Positions 25,362 to 35,211 are shown, counted from the first letter of the stretch. The stretch is DNA of 44,145 nt from Marinicella sp. (GCA_028284365.1 JANQRW010000005.1:1-44145), one strand, 5' to 3'. Notes: generated from the sequence alone by a model not told the origin. A program made the numbers and translations.

Positions 25362-26252
25362 ATGCTTAACCGTCGTCAGTTCAACCAGTACCTGTTATCA
25401 TTGCCTTTATTCAGTGGCTTGGTTGCAAACAGAGTCCAGTCAGCCAACTATAATTTTCATGGCGTTGATTTACCTAAAATTGGAATGGGCACATGGATTA
25501 CTTTTGATCAAAATCCTGCACAGGTTAATTTGGGGAAATACGTTGATATTCTGAATGTATTTTTTGCTGCTGGTGGCCGTATGATTGATTCATCACCAAT
25601 GTATGGTGCGGCCCAACAATTGCTTGGCGCTGTCTTGCCTAAAGCAGACAATACGGACTTATTTGCTGCTACCAAAGTTTGGATCCCGGGTAAACAAATG
25701 GGTATTGATCAAATGAACCAGTCCATTAAATCGTGGGGCTTACAGCACATGGATTTGATGTTTGTGCACAATTTATTGGATTGGGAAACACATTTGCCAA
25801 CGCTTAGGGATTGGCGACATCAAGGTAAAATCAAATTCATAGGTGTCACGACTTCTCATGGGCGCAGGCATGCTGAACTTTTAGATGTCATGCAAAATGA
25901 AAAATTAGATTTTGTCCAATTCACTTATAACATCAACGACCGTGAAGCTGAGCATCGATTATTGCCTATGGCAGCTGATAAGGGGATCAAGGTGATTATC
26001 AACCGACCGTTTCAAACTGGGGGTTTATTCAGACGAGTTGCCAATAAGCCTTTACCTGATTGGGCGGTAGAAATTCAATGTGTGAATTGGGCTCAGTTTT
26101 TCCTCAAATTCGTCATATCTCACCCTGCTGTAACTTGTGCCATTCCGGCCACAAGCCAAGTTGAACATATGCGAGAAAACATGCAAGCACTCAAGGGGAG
26201 CTTGCCCGATCATGCAATGCGCCAAGAAATGGTTCAGTATTTCGAAAGTTGA
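25362..26252 (+). CDS. Aldo/keto reductase with Tat signal
   Basis: The 296-residue product is an aldo/keto reductase, an NAD(P)H-dependent TIM-barrel oxidoreductase. The catalytic tetrad can be placed as Asp76 and Tyr81 (MIDSSPMYG), Lys105 (AATKVW) and His136 (LMFVHNLLD). The N-terminus carries a twin-arginine motif (NRRQFNQYLL) followed by a hydrophobic stretch and a likely cleavage region near VQSA. It is therefore predicted to reach the periplasm folded, presumably with bound cofactor. I chose ATG 25362; a TTG two codons earlier is also in frame. The substrate cannot be told from sequence. Confidence 0.88.
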   Translation: MLNRRQFNQYLLSLPLFSGLVANRVQSANYNFHGVDLPKIGMGTWITFDQNPAQVNLGKYVDILNVFFAAGGRMIDSSPMYGAAQQLLGAVLPKADNTDLFAATKVWIPGKQMGIDQMNQSIKSWGLQHMDLMFVHNLLDWETHLPTLRDWRHQGKIKFIGVTTSHGRRHAELLDVMQNEKLDFVQFTYNINDREAEHRLLPMAADKGIKVIINRPFQTGGLFRRVANKPLPDWAVEIQCVNWAQFFLKFVISHPAVTCAIPATSQVEHMRENMQALKGSLPDHAMRQEMVQYFES

Positions 26253-26332
26253 TACAAAGGTCGTCGTTGCTTATTTCATTTCTACTCACTGAATGTTAAA
26301 ATGCTTTTCTTTTTAAAACAAACGTTTGAATT

Positions 26333-28105
26333 ATGGCAAATCTACCCGCTCCAGTCAAAGACATACAATTCATAGCTGACGAAGTTCTTGACCTGACTTC
26401 ACATTACCAAAAGCTCGGTGTTCACGATGATATAGATGTGGAAACATTCATGACCATTGTTGAAGAGGCTTCAAAATTTTTACATGAAAATGCAGGCCCT
26501 TTGAATCGTGTTGCTGATGAGCAGGGTTGTCATCACGAAGGTAATACAGTGACCACTCCAGATGGTTTTAAAGCGCTTTATAAAGCGTTTTGTGAATCTG
26601 GTTGGGCAGCCTTAGATGGTGATGTTAAATATGGTGGACAGGGTTTAAGTTATTGGTTACAGCTTATTTTGGGTGAGTTAAACACGTTTTATTGTCCTGG
26701 TTGGTCGAATTACCCTGGTTTGACTCATGGTGCACGTGAATTGATTGAACACTTTGCAACAGAGGAATTAAAGCAAAAGTTTTTACCCAGATTGACCACA
26801 GGTGAATGGACTGGAACGATGTGTTTAACCGAGCCGCATTGTGGTACTGATTTGGGTTTGGTTAATACCGCCGCAAAGCCCAGCGATGATGGTTCTTACC
26901 AAATCACTGGGACCAAGATATTCATTACCTCTGGTGAACATGATTTGGCTGATAACATCATTCATCTGGTGTTGGCGCGTTTGCCGGATTCGCCTAAAGG
27001 CACCAAAGGCATTTCACTGTTTTTGGTACCCAAAGTTTTACTGAATGATAGCCATGAACTGGGTGAGCGCAACACCTTAGGTGCGGCAAGTATTGAACAT
27101 AAAATGGGTTTGAATGGTTCTGCCACTTGCGTCATGAACTTTGATGATGCCAAAGGGTATTTGATTGGCGCACCTAATCAGGGTTTGAAGATCATGTTCA
27201 CCATGATGAACGGGGCGCGTTTGAACACTGGGATTCAAGGTTTGGCCGCGACACAAGCATCTTACGAAAGTGCTTTGGTTTATGCCAAAGAACGCTTGCA
27301 AATGCGAGCAGCAACTGGTCCAAAATTACCAAACAAACCAGCTGATCCTATCATCGTCCACCCTGATGTGCGTCGTATGTTGTTAACCCAAAAAGCTTTT
27401 GCTGAAGGTAATCGGGCTATGGCGTATTTTGTGGGGCAACAGATTGAAATCATTAAACACAGTAAAGATGAAGCAGAAGTAAAACGTGCGGATGGGTTAT
27501 TGGCGTTCCTAACACCCATCATCAAGGCTTTTTTAACTGAGGTTGCCTTAGAAGCAACAGATAATGGTGTGCAAATTTTCGGTGGTCACGGCTACATTCG
27601 GGAACATGGACAGGAGCAATGGCATCGTGATGCCAAGATTTTTACTTTATATGAGGGTACCACCGGTATTCAGGCATTGGACTTAACCGGTCGTAAAATG
27701 CTGATGATGCAACATGGACAGATTGGTGAAATGGCAGATATCATCCAAAACTTCATTAATGACACTGATACACCGTTGAATGGCGAACTGCAAAGTTATC
27801 TTGATATGTGGCAGGAAGTGACCCAATTTATTGTACAGCAAGCCCAGAAAAATCCGAATGAAGTAGGTGCTGCATCGGTTGATTATTTGATGCTCTCTGG
27901 CTATGTAATCCTTGCATATTTTTGGGCGCAATTGCATAATTCAGCAGAGCACAGCAAAGGTCAGTTAGGCGCCGATTTTTATAGTGGTAAGCAAAAAACA
28001 GCGAAATTTTACTTCGCCAAAATTTTGCCCAGATGTCACAGTCTGAAAGCCACCATCTTTACTGGTGCTGATCCTTTGATGGATATTGAAGAATCAGAGT
28101 TTTAA
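26333..28105 (+). CDS. Acyl-CoA dehydrogenase (FadE-like, ~590 aa)
   Basis: This flavoenzyme performs the first oxidation of fatty acyl-CoA beta-oxidation. The 590-residue length and C-terminal extension match the larger group with the extra acyl-CoA dehydrogenase C-terminal domain. Visible motifs are WTGTMCLTEPHCGTDLG and TKIFITSGEHDLADN (substrate and FAD contacts), GGHGYIREHGQEQW, and FTLYEGTTGIQALDLTGRK with the probable catalytic glutamate in YEGT. The gspC start lies only 9 bases after the stop, so the gene may share a transcript with the type II secretion genes, an unusual pairing. Confidence 0.95.
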   Translation: MANLPAPVKDIQFIADEVLDLTSHYQKLGVHDDIDVETFMTIVEEASKFLHENAGPLNRVADEQGCHHEGNTVTTPDGFKALYKAFCESGWAALDGDVKYGGQGLSYWLQLILGELNTFYCPGWSNYPGLTHGARELIEHFATEELKQKFLPRLTTGEWTGTMCLTEPHCGTDLGLVNTAAKPSDDGSYQITGTKIFITSGEHDLADNIIHLVLARLPDSPKGTKGISLFLVPKVLLNDSHELGERNTLGAASIEHKMGLNGSATCVMNFDDAKGYLIGAPNQGLKIMFTMMNGARLNTGIQGLAATQASYESALVYAKERLQMRAATGPKLPNKPADPIIVHPDVRRMLLTQKAFAEGNRAMAYFVGQQIEIIKHSKDEAEVKRADGLLAFLTPIIKAFLTEVALEATDNGVQIFGGHGYIREHGQEQWHRDAKIFTLYEGTTGIQALDLTGRKMLMMQHGQIGEMADIIQNFINDTDTPLNGELQSYLDMWQEVTQFIVQQAQKNPNEVGAASVDYLMLSGYVILAYFWAQLHNSAEHSKGQLGADFYSGKQKTAKFYFAKILPRCHSLKATIFTGADPLMDIEESEF

Positions 28106-28114
28106 TGCAAACGA

Positions 28115-28987
28115 TTGGATAAATACAAAAAACATTTAAAAACAATCATTACATGGGTGCTGCTGGGACTGCTGGTGGTGTTGTGGGTTCAATTCTTGTT
28201 GTTTCCCAAACACAAGTCCAACGCGATTGAAGCAGTGACAGCACCACCCGCCCAATTAAGTAATCGGGCAGCCTTGCCCAAGCCATCATCCTATAACATA
28301 TTTGGTTCCTCTGCAGTCAGTCAGATACCGTTGAGCATGCTCCAGGCAGAATCATCACTTAATTTAATCATAACGGGTATATTTGCCAGCAATGATCCGA
28401 GTCAAGGTCGTGCTTATATCAAAAACACCCAAGGTGATGAAAAGAAATTCAAAGTCGGCGATGAGGTCTTTGGTTTGGCCAAACTGGAAGCCATCCATGA
28501 AGAGCATTTGATTTTAAGCCGTAACGGCAAGCGAGAAAAAATGTCCTTAAACAAAGGCCATGATTTAAACACCCAAACAAGCCGAATCAACCAAGTTGAT
28601 AAAACAGCGAAATTGAAAAAAAATGCCAGTTCATCACAGCGTATTGCCAATCACATCAAAGGTGGTTCCAACTGGCAGGATGTACTTAACCAACAAAAAT
28701 ATGACCCCAATAAAATAGCCAGAATTGCTGGCAACATACAAGTGGTACAAGATGGCCAAGGTCAAATAGCTGGTTTGCGTGTGTCACAGTTAACCAGTGG
28801 CAGCGATTTGATGAAGCAGGGCTTGCGTGCCAATGATCAAATCGTAGCTGTGAATGGTGTCGAAATTTCCTATCAAAATGTTTTGAGCATTCAAAAACAA
28901 TTACAAAGTAGTTCAGATGTCAACGTGACAGTGATGCGCAATGGACGTAAAATGAACTTAAATCTTAACCTATCAGAGTTCCAATAA
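28115..28987 (+). CDS. gspC: Type II secretion protein GspC
   Basis: GspC is the inner-membrane protein linking the type II secretion platform to the secretin. The 290-residue product has one membrane span at about 10-30. A periplasmic homology region follows (SYNIFGSSAVSQIPLSMLQ through TGIFASND and AYIKNTQGDEKKFKVGDEV, about 58-125). The C-terminal PDZ domain starts RIAGNIQVVQDGQGQIAGLRV and includes GLRANDQIVAVNGVE. Start is TTG at 28115; an upstream in-frame TAA excludes anything longer and no ATG is near. The stop overlaps the gspD ATG. Confidence 0.92.
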   Translation: MDKYKKHLKTIITWVLLGLLVVLWVQFLLFPKHKSNAIEAVTAPPAQLSNRAALPKPSSYNIFGSSAVSQIPLSMLQAESSLNLIITGIFASNDPSQGRAYIKNTQGDEKKFKVGDEVFGLAKLEAIHEEHLILSRNGKREKMSLNKGHDLNTQTSRINQVDKTAKLKKNASSSQRIANHIKGGSNWQDVLNQQKYDPNKIARIAGNIQVVQDGQGQIAGLRVSQLTSGSDLMKQGLRANDQIVAVNGVEISYQNVLSIQKQLQSSSDVNVTVMRNGRKMNLNLNLSEFQ

Positions 28988-30873
28988 TGAAGAAAACCCG
29001 ATTAGCTTTAGTTTTATTGCTGAGTTTGTTGATGATGAAAGTGTCGGCTGAAGATCACATGCACACTTTAAATTTACAGGATGCAGAAATAAGGCTGTTG
29101 GTGGAAACCATCAAAGACATCACGGGGAAGAACTTCATCATTGATCCTGAAGTTACTGGCAAAATTACCGTTATTTCTGGTCAGCCGGTTTCTGAAGATA
29201 AAATTTATGATTTATTTTTATCAATCCTGAGTGTTAATGGTTTCACCACAGAAACTCAAGGTGACATCATTAAAATTATCCCGATTGATAAAAGCAATCC
29301 GCTTTCGGGTTTGACCAGCGATCATCCAGATCAACTAATGACTAAGATTTTTCGCATCAAGCACATCCCCGTTGAGGAAGTGATGAACATGCTGAAATCA
29401 ATGAACAGTAAAGCCAAGTTAATCAGTAATAAAGATTCAAATTTACTCATCGTTTCAGATAAAGCGGGTAATGTTGAAAAGATGGGACAATTGATAGCTA
29501 ATATTGATCGCAAATCTGATTCTTCGATTGAGCTGATTCCATTGCAATATGCCAATGCTCAGGATGTGGCCGATACCTTGTCACAATTATTAGAATCAAC
29601 CAACGCTTTAGGCCCACAGTCTAAGATTGTGCCTGATACCCGGACTAATGCGGTGATTGTGAATGCCAACCCATCATTGAAAGCCAAAATCATGAACATC
29701 ATCAGCCGCCTGGATGTGCCACTGGATACCAACACCCAAGCACAAGTGGTGTACCTGAAGTACGCATCTGCTGACAACCTGGTCCCTATTTTGGAGCAAC
29801 TGGCTAAGCCTGGACAAGGTGAAAATGCCGACAATGGCGTCAGTATTCAAGCGCACAATGAAACCAACTCTCTGGTTATCAATGCCCCTCCTGCGATTTA
29901 CCGCAACATTCAACAAGCAGTACAAATGCTGGACATCCGTCGACAACAAGTATTAATCGAAGCAATCATTGCTGAAGTAACTGTTGATAATTCCAAAGAG
30001 CTAGGCGTGGATTGGTTTGCCCCGATTGCTGGAGATTCAGATGATGGCATTGTTGGTGGTTCATTCACAGGTAGCACCTTGCCTAACCTCAGTGCTGATG
30101 AGCCGTTGGATGTGTTCGGTAGTTTATTATCCGGTGGTTTGAATTTAGGGTATTTGAATTTTGGTACGGGTAACAACGGCGAACAAATATTCAAATTCGG
30201 TGGATTACTCAAAGCCATTGCCACAAATGGCAACAACAATATTTTATCGACACCTTCAGTGGTTACCTTGAATCACCAAGAAGCTGCATTGTCTGTGGGT
30301 CAAGAAGTGCCCTTTGTAACTGGTCAGTTCTCAAACACTGGTAGCTCCGATCAGCAAGGCACACCCAACCCATTCACCACCATCCAGCGTGAAGACGTGG
30401 GCTTGTCTTTGACGGTCACGCCACACATCAATGAGGGTGGGCAAATAGTGGTAGACATTGCCCAGGAAATATCCAGCATTGACGCCACTGCGACCAGCGC
30501 TGTTGACCTGATTACCAATAAAAGGACCTTATCGACCTCAGTTATGATCCCTGATAATAACATCTTGGTATTAGGTGGATTGATTGATGATTCAGTGCGA
30601 GAAACCATCCGTAAAGTACCAGTCTTGGGTGATATTCCATTGATTAAAAATTTATTCAGGACCAAGAAAAGAACAAGAGTTAAACGTAACTTGATGATAT
30701 TTATTCATCCGCGGATTTTACACAACGATGCCCAACAAGAAATCATCAGCACCCAAAAATACAATGAAATTCGCCAACAACAGCTAGAAGAAATATCACC
30801 TGAAAAATTCCGTCGTGGTGAGCCCATACTGCCTGAAATAGAAGAGGCAACCAGCGATTCTGGCAACCAATAA
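28987..30873 (+). CDS. gspD: Type II secretion secretin GspD
   Basis: GspD forms the outer-membrane channel of type II secretion. The 628-residue protein has a signal peptide (about 1-21) and an N0 domain (LNLQDAEIRLLVETIKDITGKNFIIDP). N1-N3 repeats with the IPLQYANAQDVADTLSQLL and VYLKYASADNLVPILEQL pattern follow. The secretin core includes QVLIEAIIAEV, VPFVTG, the VGLSLTVTPHI stretch and VLGGLIDD. Length is near the family average. The ATG overlaps the gspC stop by one base, and gspE begins after a 5-base gap. Confidence 0.96.
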   Translation: MKKTRLALVLLLSLLMMKVSAEDHMHTLNLQDAEIRLLVETIKDITGKNFIIDPEVTGKITVISGQPVSEDKIYDLFLSILSVNGFTTETQGDIIKIIPIDKSNPLSGLTSDHPDQLMTKIFRIKHIPVEEVMNMLKSMNSKAKLISNKDSNLLIVSDKAGNVEKMGQLIANIDRKSDSSIELIPLQYANAQDVADTLSQLLESTNALGPQSKIVPDTRTNAVIVNANPSLKAKIMNIISRLDVPLDTNTQAQVVYLKYASADNLVPILEQLAKPGQGENADNGVSIQAHNETNSLVINAPPAIYRNIQQAVQMLDIRRQQVLIEAIIAEVTVDNSKELGVDWFAPIAGDSDDGIVGGSFTGSTLPNLSADEPLDVFGSLLSGGLNLGYLNFGTGNNGEQIFKFGGLLKAIATNGNNNILSTPSVVTLNHQEAALSVGQEVPFVTGQFSNTGSSDQQGTPNPFTTIQREDVGLSLTVTPHINEGGQIVVDIAQEISSIDATATSAVDLITNKRTLSTSVMIPDNNILVLGGLIDDSVRETIRKVPVLGDIPLIKNLFRTKKRTRVKRNLMIFIHPRILHNDAQQEIISTQKYNEIRQQQLEEISPEKFRRGEPILPEIEEATSDSGNQ

Positions 30874-30878
30874 GGACA

Positions 30879-32360
30879 ATGAGCACCAAACCTGTGAAAC
30901 TGCCATCTTATAGTTTTGCCAAAAACCGTGGTGCCACCATCTTGCAACAGGACGCCGATGGCCAAATTATTTTGGCAGTTTCCAAGGAAGCATCACCGGC
31001 TGCCATAGCTGAATTACAACGGTTAAGTGAACAACCGGTAGAAATCAACTTCTTTGAGGTTGCTGAGTATCAACAAGTCATCCAAAAAATTTATCACCAC
31101 CAACAATCAATGACTGACAATGTGGTGGCGGATTTGGATAATTCTGAAGCTGAATTGTCTCAAGTGGCTGAAGCATTGGCTGAACCTGAGGATTTATTGG
31201 AAAGTAACGATGATGCACCGATCATTCGTTTGATCAATGCTTTGTTGGCAGATGCGGTAAAAGTCAATGCTTCTGATATACACATAGAACCTGGCGAAGA
31301 CTTTTTATCCATTCGCTACCGAGTGGATGGTGAATTACAGGAAGTCCTGACACCTGATCGGAGTTTGTCACAATTAATTGCTTCACGGGTTAAGATCATG
31401 TCTAAACTGGACATTGCTGAAAAGCGTTTACCACAAGATGGCCGCATATCTTTAAAGATAGCCGGACATCCGATTGATGTCCGGGTCTCAACCATTCCAG
31501 GTGCTTTTGGTGAGCGCATTGTGATGCGATTATTGGATAAAAAAGCGGGACAATTAAGCCTGAAGCAATTGGGTATGAACAATCGACATTTGGCGATGAT
31601 GCAAGACTTGGTTAAATTACCACACGGCATCATTCTGGTCACTGGCCCAACAGGTTCAGGTAAAACCACCAGCTTGTATGCAGCGATAGAAGCCATCAAT
31701 GAGCGCAACCGCAACATCATGACCATCGAAGATCCAATTGAGTATCACTTACAAGGTATCAGTCAGACTCAGGTTAACAGCAAGGTTGAGATGACGTTCG
31801 CGCGTGGATTGCGTGCTATTTTGCGACAAGACCCAGATGTTATTATGATTGGTGAGATACGAGATCTGGAAACGGCTGAAATTGCCATACAAGCCAGTTT
31901 AACAGGTCATTTGGTGTTTTCTACTTTACACACCAATACTGCCATCGGTGCCATAACACGTCTGATAGACATGGGTGTGCCTCCATTTTTGTTGGCCTCA
32001 TCAGTCAAGGCGGTGGTGGCGCAGCGTTTGGTTAAAAAGTTAAATCCACAGACACGCCTGCCACAAACTGTAGATACAACCACACGAACAGCTTTGCAAT
32101 TACCTGACCATGTATCCGAGGTCTATCAAGCCGATGAGCGTTTGCCGATTAATCAGGCTTATGCTGGTCGCATGGGTGTGTTTGAAATCATCACCATGGA
32201 TCAACATTTAAAAACCATGATTCATCAAAACAAAGCCGAAAATGAAATGGCTGCTTACGCCCATGATTTGCACCCCAGTATTGAGGCAGATGCTCGTGAC
32301 AAGCTGGTGTCAGGTGATACCAGTATTGATGAAATTCTGCGAGTTATTCACAGCGGCTAA
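30879..32360 (+). CDS. gspE: Type II secretion ATPase GspE, lacking the zinc motif
   Basis: GspE is the cytoplasmic hexameric ATPase that drives pseudopilus assembly. The 493-residue product has the N2-type region ASDIHIEPGEDFLSIRYRVDG and the Walker A loop GPTGSGKT at 256-263. An Asp box (MTIEDPIEYHL), Walker B (DPDVIMIGEIRD) and His box (TGHLVFSTLHTN) follow. Most GspE and PilB proteins carry a zinc-binding CxxC...CxxC insert after the RLVKKL segment. Here that region (about residues 388-430) has no cysteine, and indeed the whole protein appears cysteine-free. It still ends with AGRMGVFEIITMD, so the fold is complete. Confidence 0.95.
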   Translation: MSTKPVKLPSYSFAKNRGATILQQDADGQIILAVSKEASPAAIAELQRLSEQPVEINFFEVAEYQQVIQKIYHHQQSMTDNVVADLDNSEAELSQVAEALAEPEDLLESNDDAPIIRLINALLADAVKVNASDIHIEPGEDFLSIRYRVDGELQEVLTPDRSLSQLIASRVKIMSKLDIAEKRLPQDGRISLKIAGHPIDVRVSTIPGAFGERIVMRLLDKKAGQLSLKQLGMNNRHLAMMQDLVKLPHGIILVTGPTGSGKTTSLYAAIEAINERNRNIMTIEDPIEYHLQGISQTQVNSKVEMTFARGLRAILRQDPDVIMIGEIRDLETAEIAIQASLTGHLVFSTLHTNTAIGAITRLIDMGVPPFLLASSVKAVVAQRLVKKLNPQTRLPQTVDTTTRTALQLPDHVSEVYQADERLPINQAYAGRMGVFEIITMDQHLKTMIHQNKAENEMAAYAHDLHPSIEADARDKLVSGDTSIDEILRVIHSG

Positions 32361-32365
32361 GGCAG

Positions 32366-33595
32366 ATGGAAGCGTTTGAGTATACTTCGCTGGATAACAG
32401 TGGTAGGCAACAAAAAGGCATCATTCAGGCTGATAATGAAAAACAAGCCAGACAGTTACTGCGCCACCGAAATCTAACGCCGATCCAATTGAACCATGTG
32501 GTTGATCGCAACACAGAGTCGAATAAAAGCCAAGGCATAAACCAGAGAACACAACGCCTTACCCTCAAGAAAACAGAGTTGCCTTTGTTAGTCAGGCAAT
32601 TGGCAACACTGGTTCAAGCCGGCTTGCCTTTGGATGATGCGCTTAAAACCCTGGTTGAACAAAGTGAGTCTAAAAACTCTGAGCGAATCTTATCCAGCGT
32701 GCACGCTAAGGTTTTAGAAGGACAGTCTTTGGCAACAGCCATGCGTCAATTTCCCAAAGCGTTTGATGAATTGGTGGTGACCAGTATTGAAGCGGGTGAG
32801 CAATCGGGCCAATTGGAAGCCGTATTGTTGCAACTGGCTGATTATTTGGAAACCCGAGATGAAATGGGCAAACAGTCCATGTCAGCGTTGATATATCCAA
32901 TTGTATTGATCGTAACGGCCATTGGGGTGGTCGCTGGTTTAATGATTTACATTGTACCCAAAGTGATTCAGGTGTTTGAGAGCAGTCAAGTTGAATTGCC
33001 TGCGATGACTCAGGTTTTGATTAACGTCAGTGGGTTTTTGTCGGGTTATGGCATCTATTTACTTGGTTTTATTTTACTTTTAACCTTTGGTTTTGTGGCC
33101 CTGCGACAATACCCGCCTTTTGAGTTAGCATATCACCGCTTGATATTGAAATTGCCTGGTATTGGTCGTTTGATCCGTGTGGGTCAAGCTGCGAGGTTTA
33201 CCAGAACTTTGGGTATTTTGACCCAAAGTGCAGTACCAATTGTGTCTGCATTGGCGCTGTCCAAACAAGTAGTGAATAACCGTATTATGGAGTTGGCATG
33301 TGATGATGTGGCCACTGCTGTCAGAGAAGGTAGCTCCTTGGCGAAAGCGATGCAAAATACAGCTCAATTCCCACCTCTTAGCGTTAAGTTGGTCAATTCA
33401 GGAGAGCAAAGCGGTAAACTTAGCGAGATGTTGGTGAGGGCTGCTTTGGTACAAGAAAAAGATGTCGAAAACAAACTTAAAACCTTGATTGGTGCCATTC
33501 AACCCTTGGCTATATTATTTGTGGGTTTGATGGTATTATTTATCGTTTTAGCCATGTTGTTACCTATTTTTCAAATCAACACCATCATTCAATAA
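32366..33595 (+). CDS. gspF: Type II secretion platform protein GspF
   Basis: GspF is the polytopic inner-membrane platform protein that couples GspE to pseudopilus growth. The 409-residue product starts with the family signature EAFEYTSLDNSGRQQKGIIQAD. It contains two T2SSF domains, seen in PLLVRQLATLVQAGLPLDDALKTL and in RFTRTLGILTQSAVPIVSALAL with the matching GEQSGKL motif in each half. Three membrane spans are visible, the last at the C-terminus. No gspG-N genes follow; ftsE starts 6 bases later. Confidence 0.95.
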   Translation: MEAFEYTSLDNSGRQQKGIIQADNEKQARQLLRHRNLTPIQLNHVVDRNTESNKSQGINQRTQRLTLKKTELPLLVRQLATLVQAGLPLDDALKTLVEQSESKNSERILSSVHAKVLEGQSLATAMRQFPKAFDELVVTSIEAGEQSGQLEAVLLQLADYLETRDEMGKQSMSALIYPIVLIVTAIGVVAGLMIYIVPKVIQVFESSQVELPAMTQVLINVSGFLSGYGIYLLGFILLLTFGFVALRQYPPFELAYHRLILKLPGIGRLIRVGQAARFTRTLGILTQSAVPIVSALALSKQVVNNRIMELACDDVATAVREGSSLAKAMQNTAQFPPLSVKLVNSGEQSGKLSEMLVRAALVQEKDVENKLKTLIGAIQPLAILFVGLMVLFIVLAMLLPIFQINTIIQ

Positions 33596-33601
33596 ACCCT
33601 C

Positions 33602-34279
33602 ATGATCATTGATTTTAACCGCGTCAGTAAATCCTATGGCAAACATAACAAGGCCTTGGTTGATGTCAGTTTTGAAGTTGAAGCTGGTGAAATGTTGTTT
33701 CTGACGGGGCATTCTGGTGCTGGCAAGACTTCGATATTGAAGCTGATCATGAAAATTGAAGAAATGAGCTACGGACAGGCACAGGTCAATGGTTTTCAGC
33801 TGCGGAATATCAAAGAACACCAGCTACCGAAATACCGCCAAGGTTTAGGCATGATTTTTCAAGATCATAGGCTGTTGGAAAATCGTACGATTCTGGATAA
33901 TGTTGCTATGTCTTTGTGGATTCGTGGTTACAGCCAAACCGAAAGCTTAAAGCAGGCAAGAATTATTTTACAGCAGGTTGGTTTAGAAGATAAATTACTT
34001 TTTTACCCCAGCCAATTATCCAGTGGACAGCAGCAGCGAGTTGGTATTGCCCGCGCCATAGTCAGTAAACCGGATATATTACTGGCTGATGAGCCCACTG
34101 GTAACCTTGATCCAGATTTGTCACTGGAATTGATGGAACTGTTCATGAAAATCAATGAGGCAGGAACTACTGTAGTGATTGCTTCGCATGATTTGATTTT
34201 GATTAAACGCTTGCGCAAACGGGTGTTGATACTCGATTCAGGCCAGTTAATTGACGATTACCGTCCTGAATTGACATGA
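33602..34279 (+). CDS. ftsE: Cell division ATP-binding protein FtsE
   Basis: FtsE is the ABC ATPase of the FtsEX complex, which controls septal peptidoglycan hydrolases. The 225-residue protein shows Walker A GHSGAGKT (36-43), a Q-loop near GMIFQDHRLL, the signature LSSGQQQR, Walker B ILLADEPTGNLD and the H-loop ASHD. The DHRLLENRTILDNVA segment is typical of FtsE. Usually ftsE follows ftsY; here it follows gspF after 6 bases, so it may be transcribed from the secretion operon. The stop overlaps the ftsX start (ATGA). Confidence 0.96.
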   Translation: MIIDFNRVSKSYGKHNKALVDVSFEVEAGEMLFLTGHSGAGKTSILKLIMKIEEMSYGQAQVNGFQLRNIKEHQLPKYRQGLGMIFQDHRLLENRTILDNVAMSLWIRGYSQTESLKQARIILQQVGLEDKLLFYPSQLSSGQQQRVGIARAIVSKPDILLADEPTGNLDPDLSLELMELFMKINEAGTTVVIASHDLILIKRLRKRVLILDSGQLIDDYRPELT

Positions 34280-35211
34280 ATCAACTAGCCAAACAAGCAC
34301 CAGGTTCCTTCACTAAATGGTATCGTGGCCATTTAAGGGCGATGAAAGAAGGCTTGAAAATGCCTTTGCATGCGCCTTTCTCTAGTTTGTTTATGGTAAT
34401 TACTTTAGCCATTTGTTTTTATTTACCCTTGGTGATGTGGACCTTGTGGCAAAATTTTGCTGAAGTGGAAGCCAGGTGGCAAGGACAGGGAAGCATGGCA
34501 TTGTTTTTACAGCAGGGTTTGGATGGCAACCAAGTACAAGCAGTACAAGAAGAGTTAGGTGATCGGAATTTGATCAGTGAGGTTGTTCTGATTGATAATG
34601 ACACCATCAAAACCAATTTGAGTCAAGACCCACAACTTAAGCAAATCATTGATGTGATCAAGTCTCATGAATTGCCTGACCAGATCATGTTAAAACCGCA
34701 TCCCAATGCCACTACTGAACAAATTCAGACACTGGCACAAAAATTACAACTTAACCCTGATATCGAGTACGTTAGTTTTGATGCTGACTGGTTTAAGCAG
34801 CTTAAGAGCTTGACCCAGGCCTTTTATTATTTGATGCAAGCAAGTATTGTGGTTTTTTTGGTGATTATCTTTGTCTTTTTGAGCCATTCAATTGGTTCTG
34901 AAGTGGCCTTACACAAAGGTGAAATTGGGTTGAAAAAATTGCTGGGTGCCACTGCCGCTCAGATCAGACGGCGCTTTTTATATGGTGGTGTTTATTATGG
35001 TGTGTGTGCTGCTTTATTGGCAATTGTGTTTTTGAACATAACCCTTTGGTGGTTACAAAATCCTATTCAAGAGATTTCTCAATCTTTTGGTAAGGAAGTC
35101 ATCATCACATCACCTGGTTTTAATCACTTCTTTTGGTTTTTGACACTAGCAGTTGTAGTGACTTGGTTGGGGTCTCGAATCAGTGCTACAAACCACATCA
35201 GGAAGTTATGA
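34276..35211 (+). CDS. ftsX: Cell division permease-like protein FtsX
   Basis: FtsX is the membrane partner of FtsE and relays ATP hydrolysis to periplasmic amidase activators. The 311-residue product has a basic N-terminus, a first membrane span near 35-57 and a periplasmic domain of about 130 residues. Three C-terminal spans follow, with the FtsX motif EVALHKGEIGLKKLLGATAAQIRRRFL between spans. Length and topology match gammaproteobacterial FtsX. rpoH, the usual next gene, is absent. Confidence 0.95.
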   Translation: MNQLAKQAPGSFTKWYRGHLRAMKEGLKMPLHAPFSSLFMVITLAICFYLPLVMWTLWQNFAEVEARWQGQGSMALFLQQGLDGNQVQAVQEELGDRNLISEVVLIDNDTIKTNLSQDPQLKQIIDVIKSHELPDQIMLKPHPNATTEQIQTLAQKLQLNPDIEYVSFDADWFKQLKSLTQAFYYLMQASIVVFLVIIFVFLSHSIGSEVALHKGEIGLKKLLGATAAQIRRRFLYGGVYYGVCAALLAIVFLNITLWWLQNPIQEISQSFGKEVIITSPGFNHFFWFLTLAVVVTWLGSRISATNHIRKL

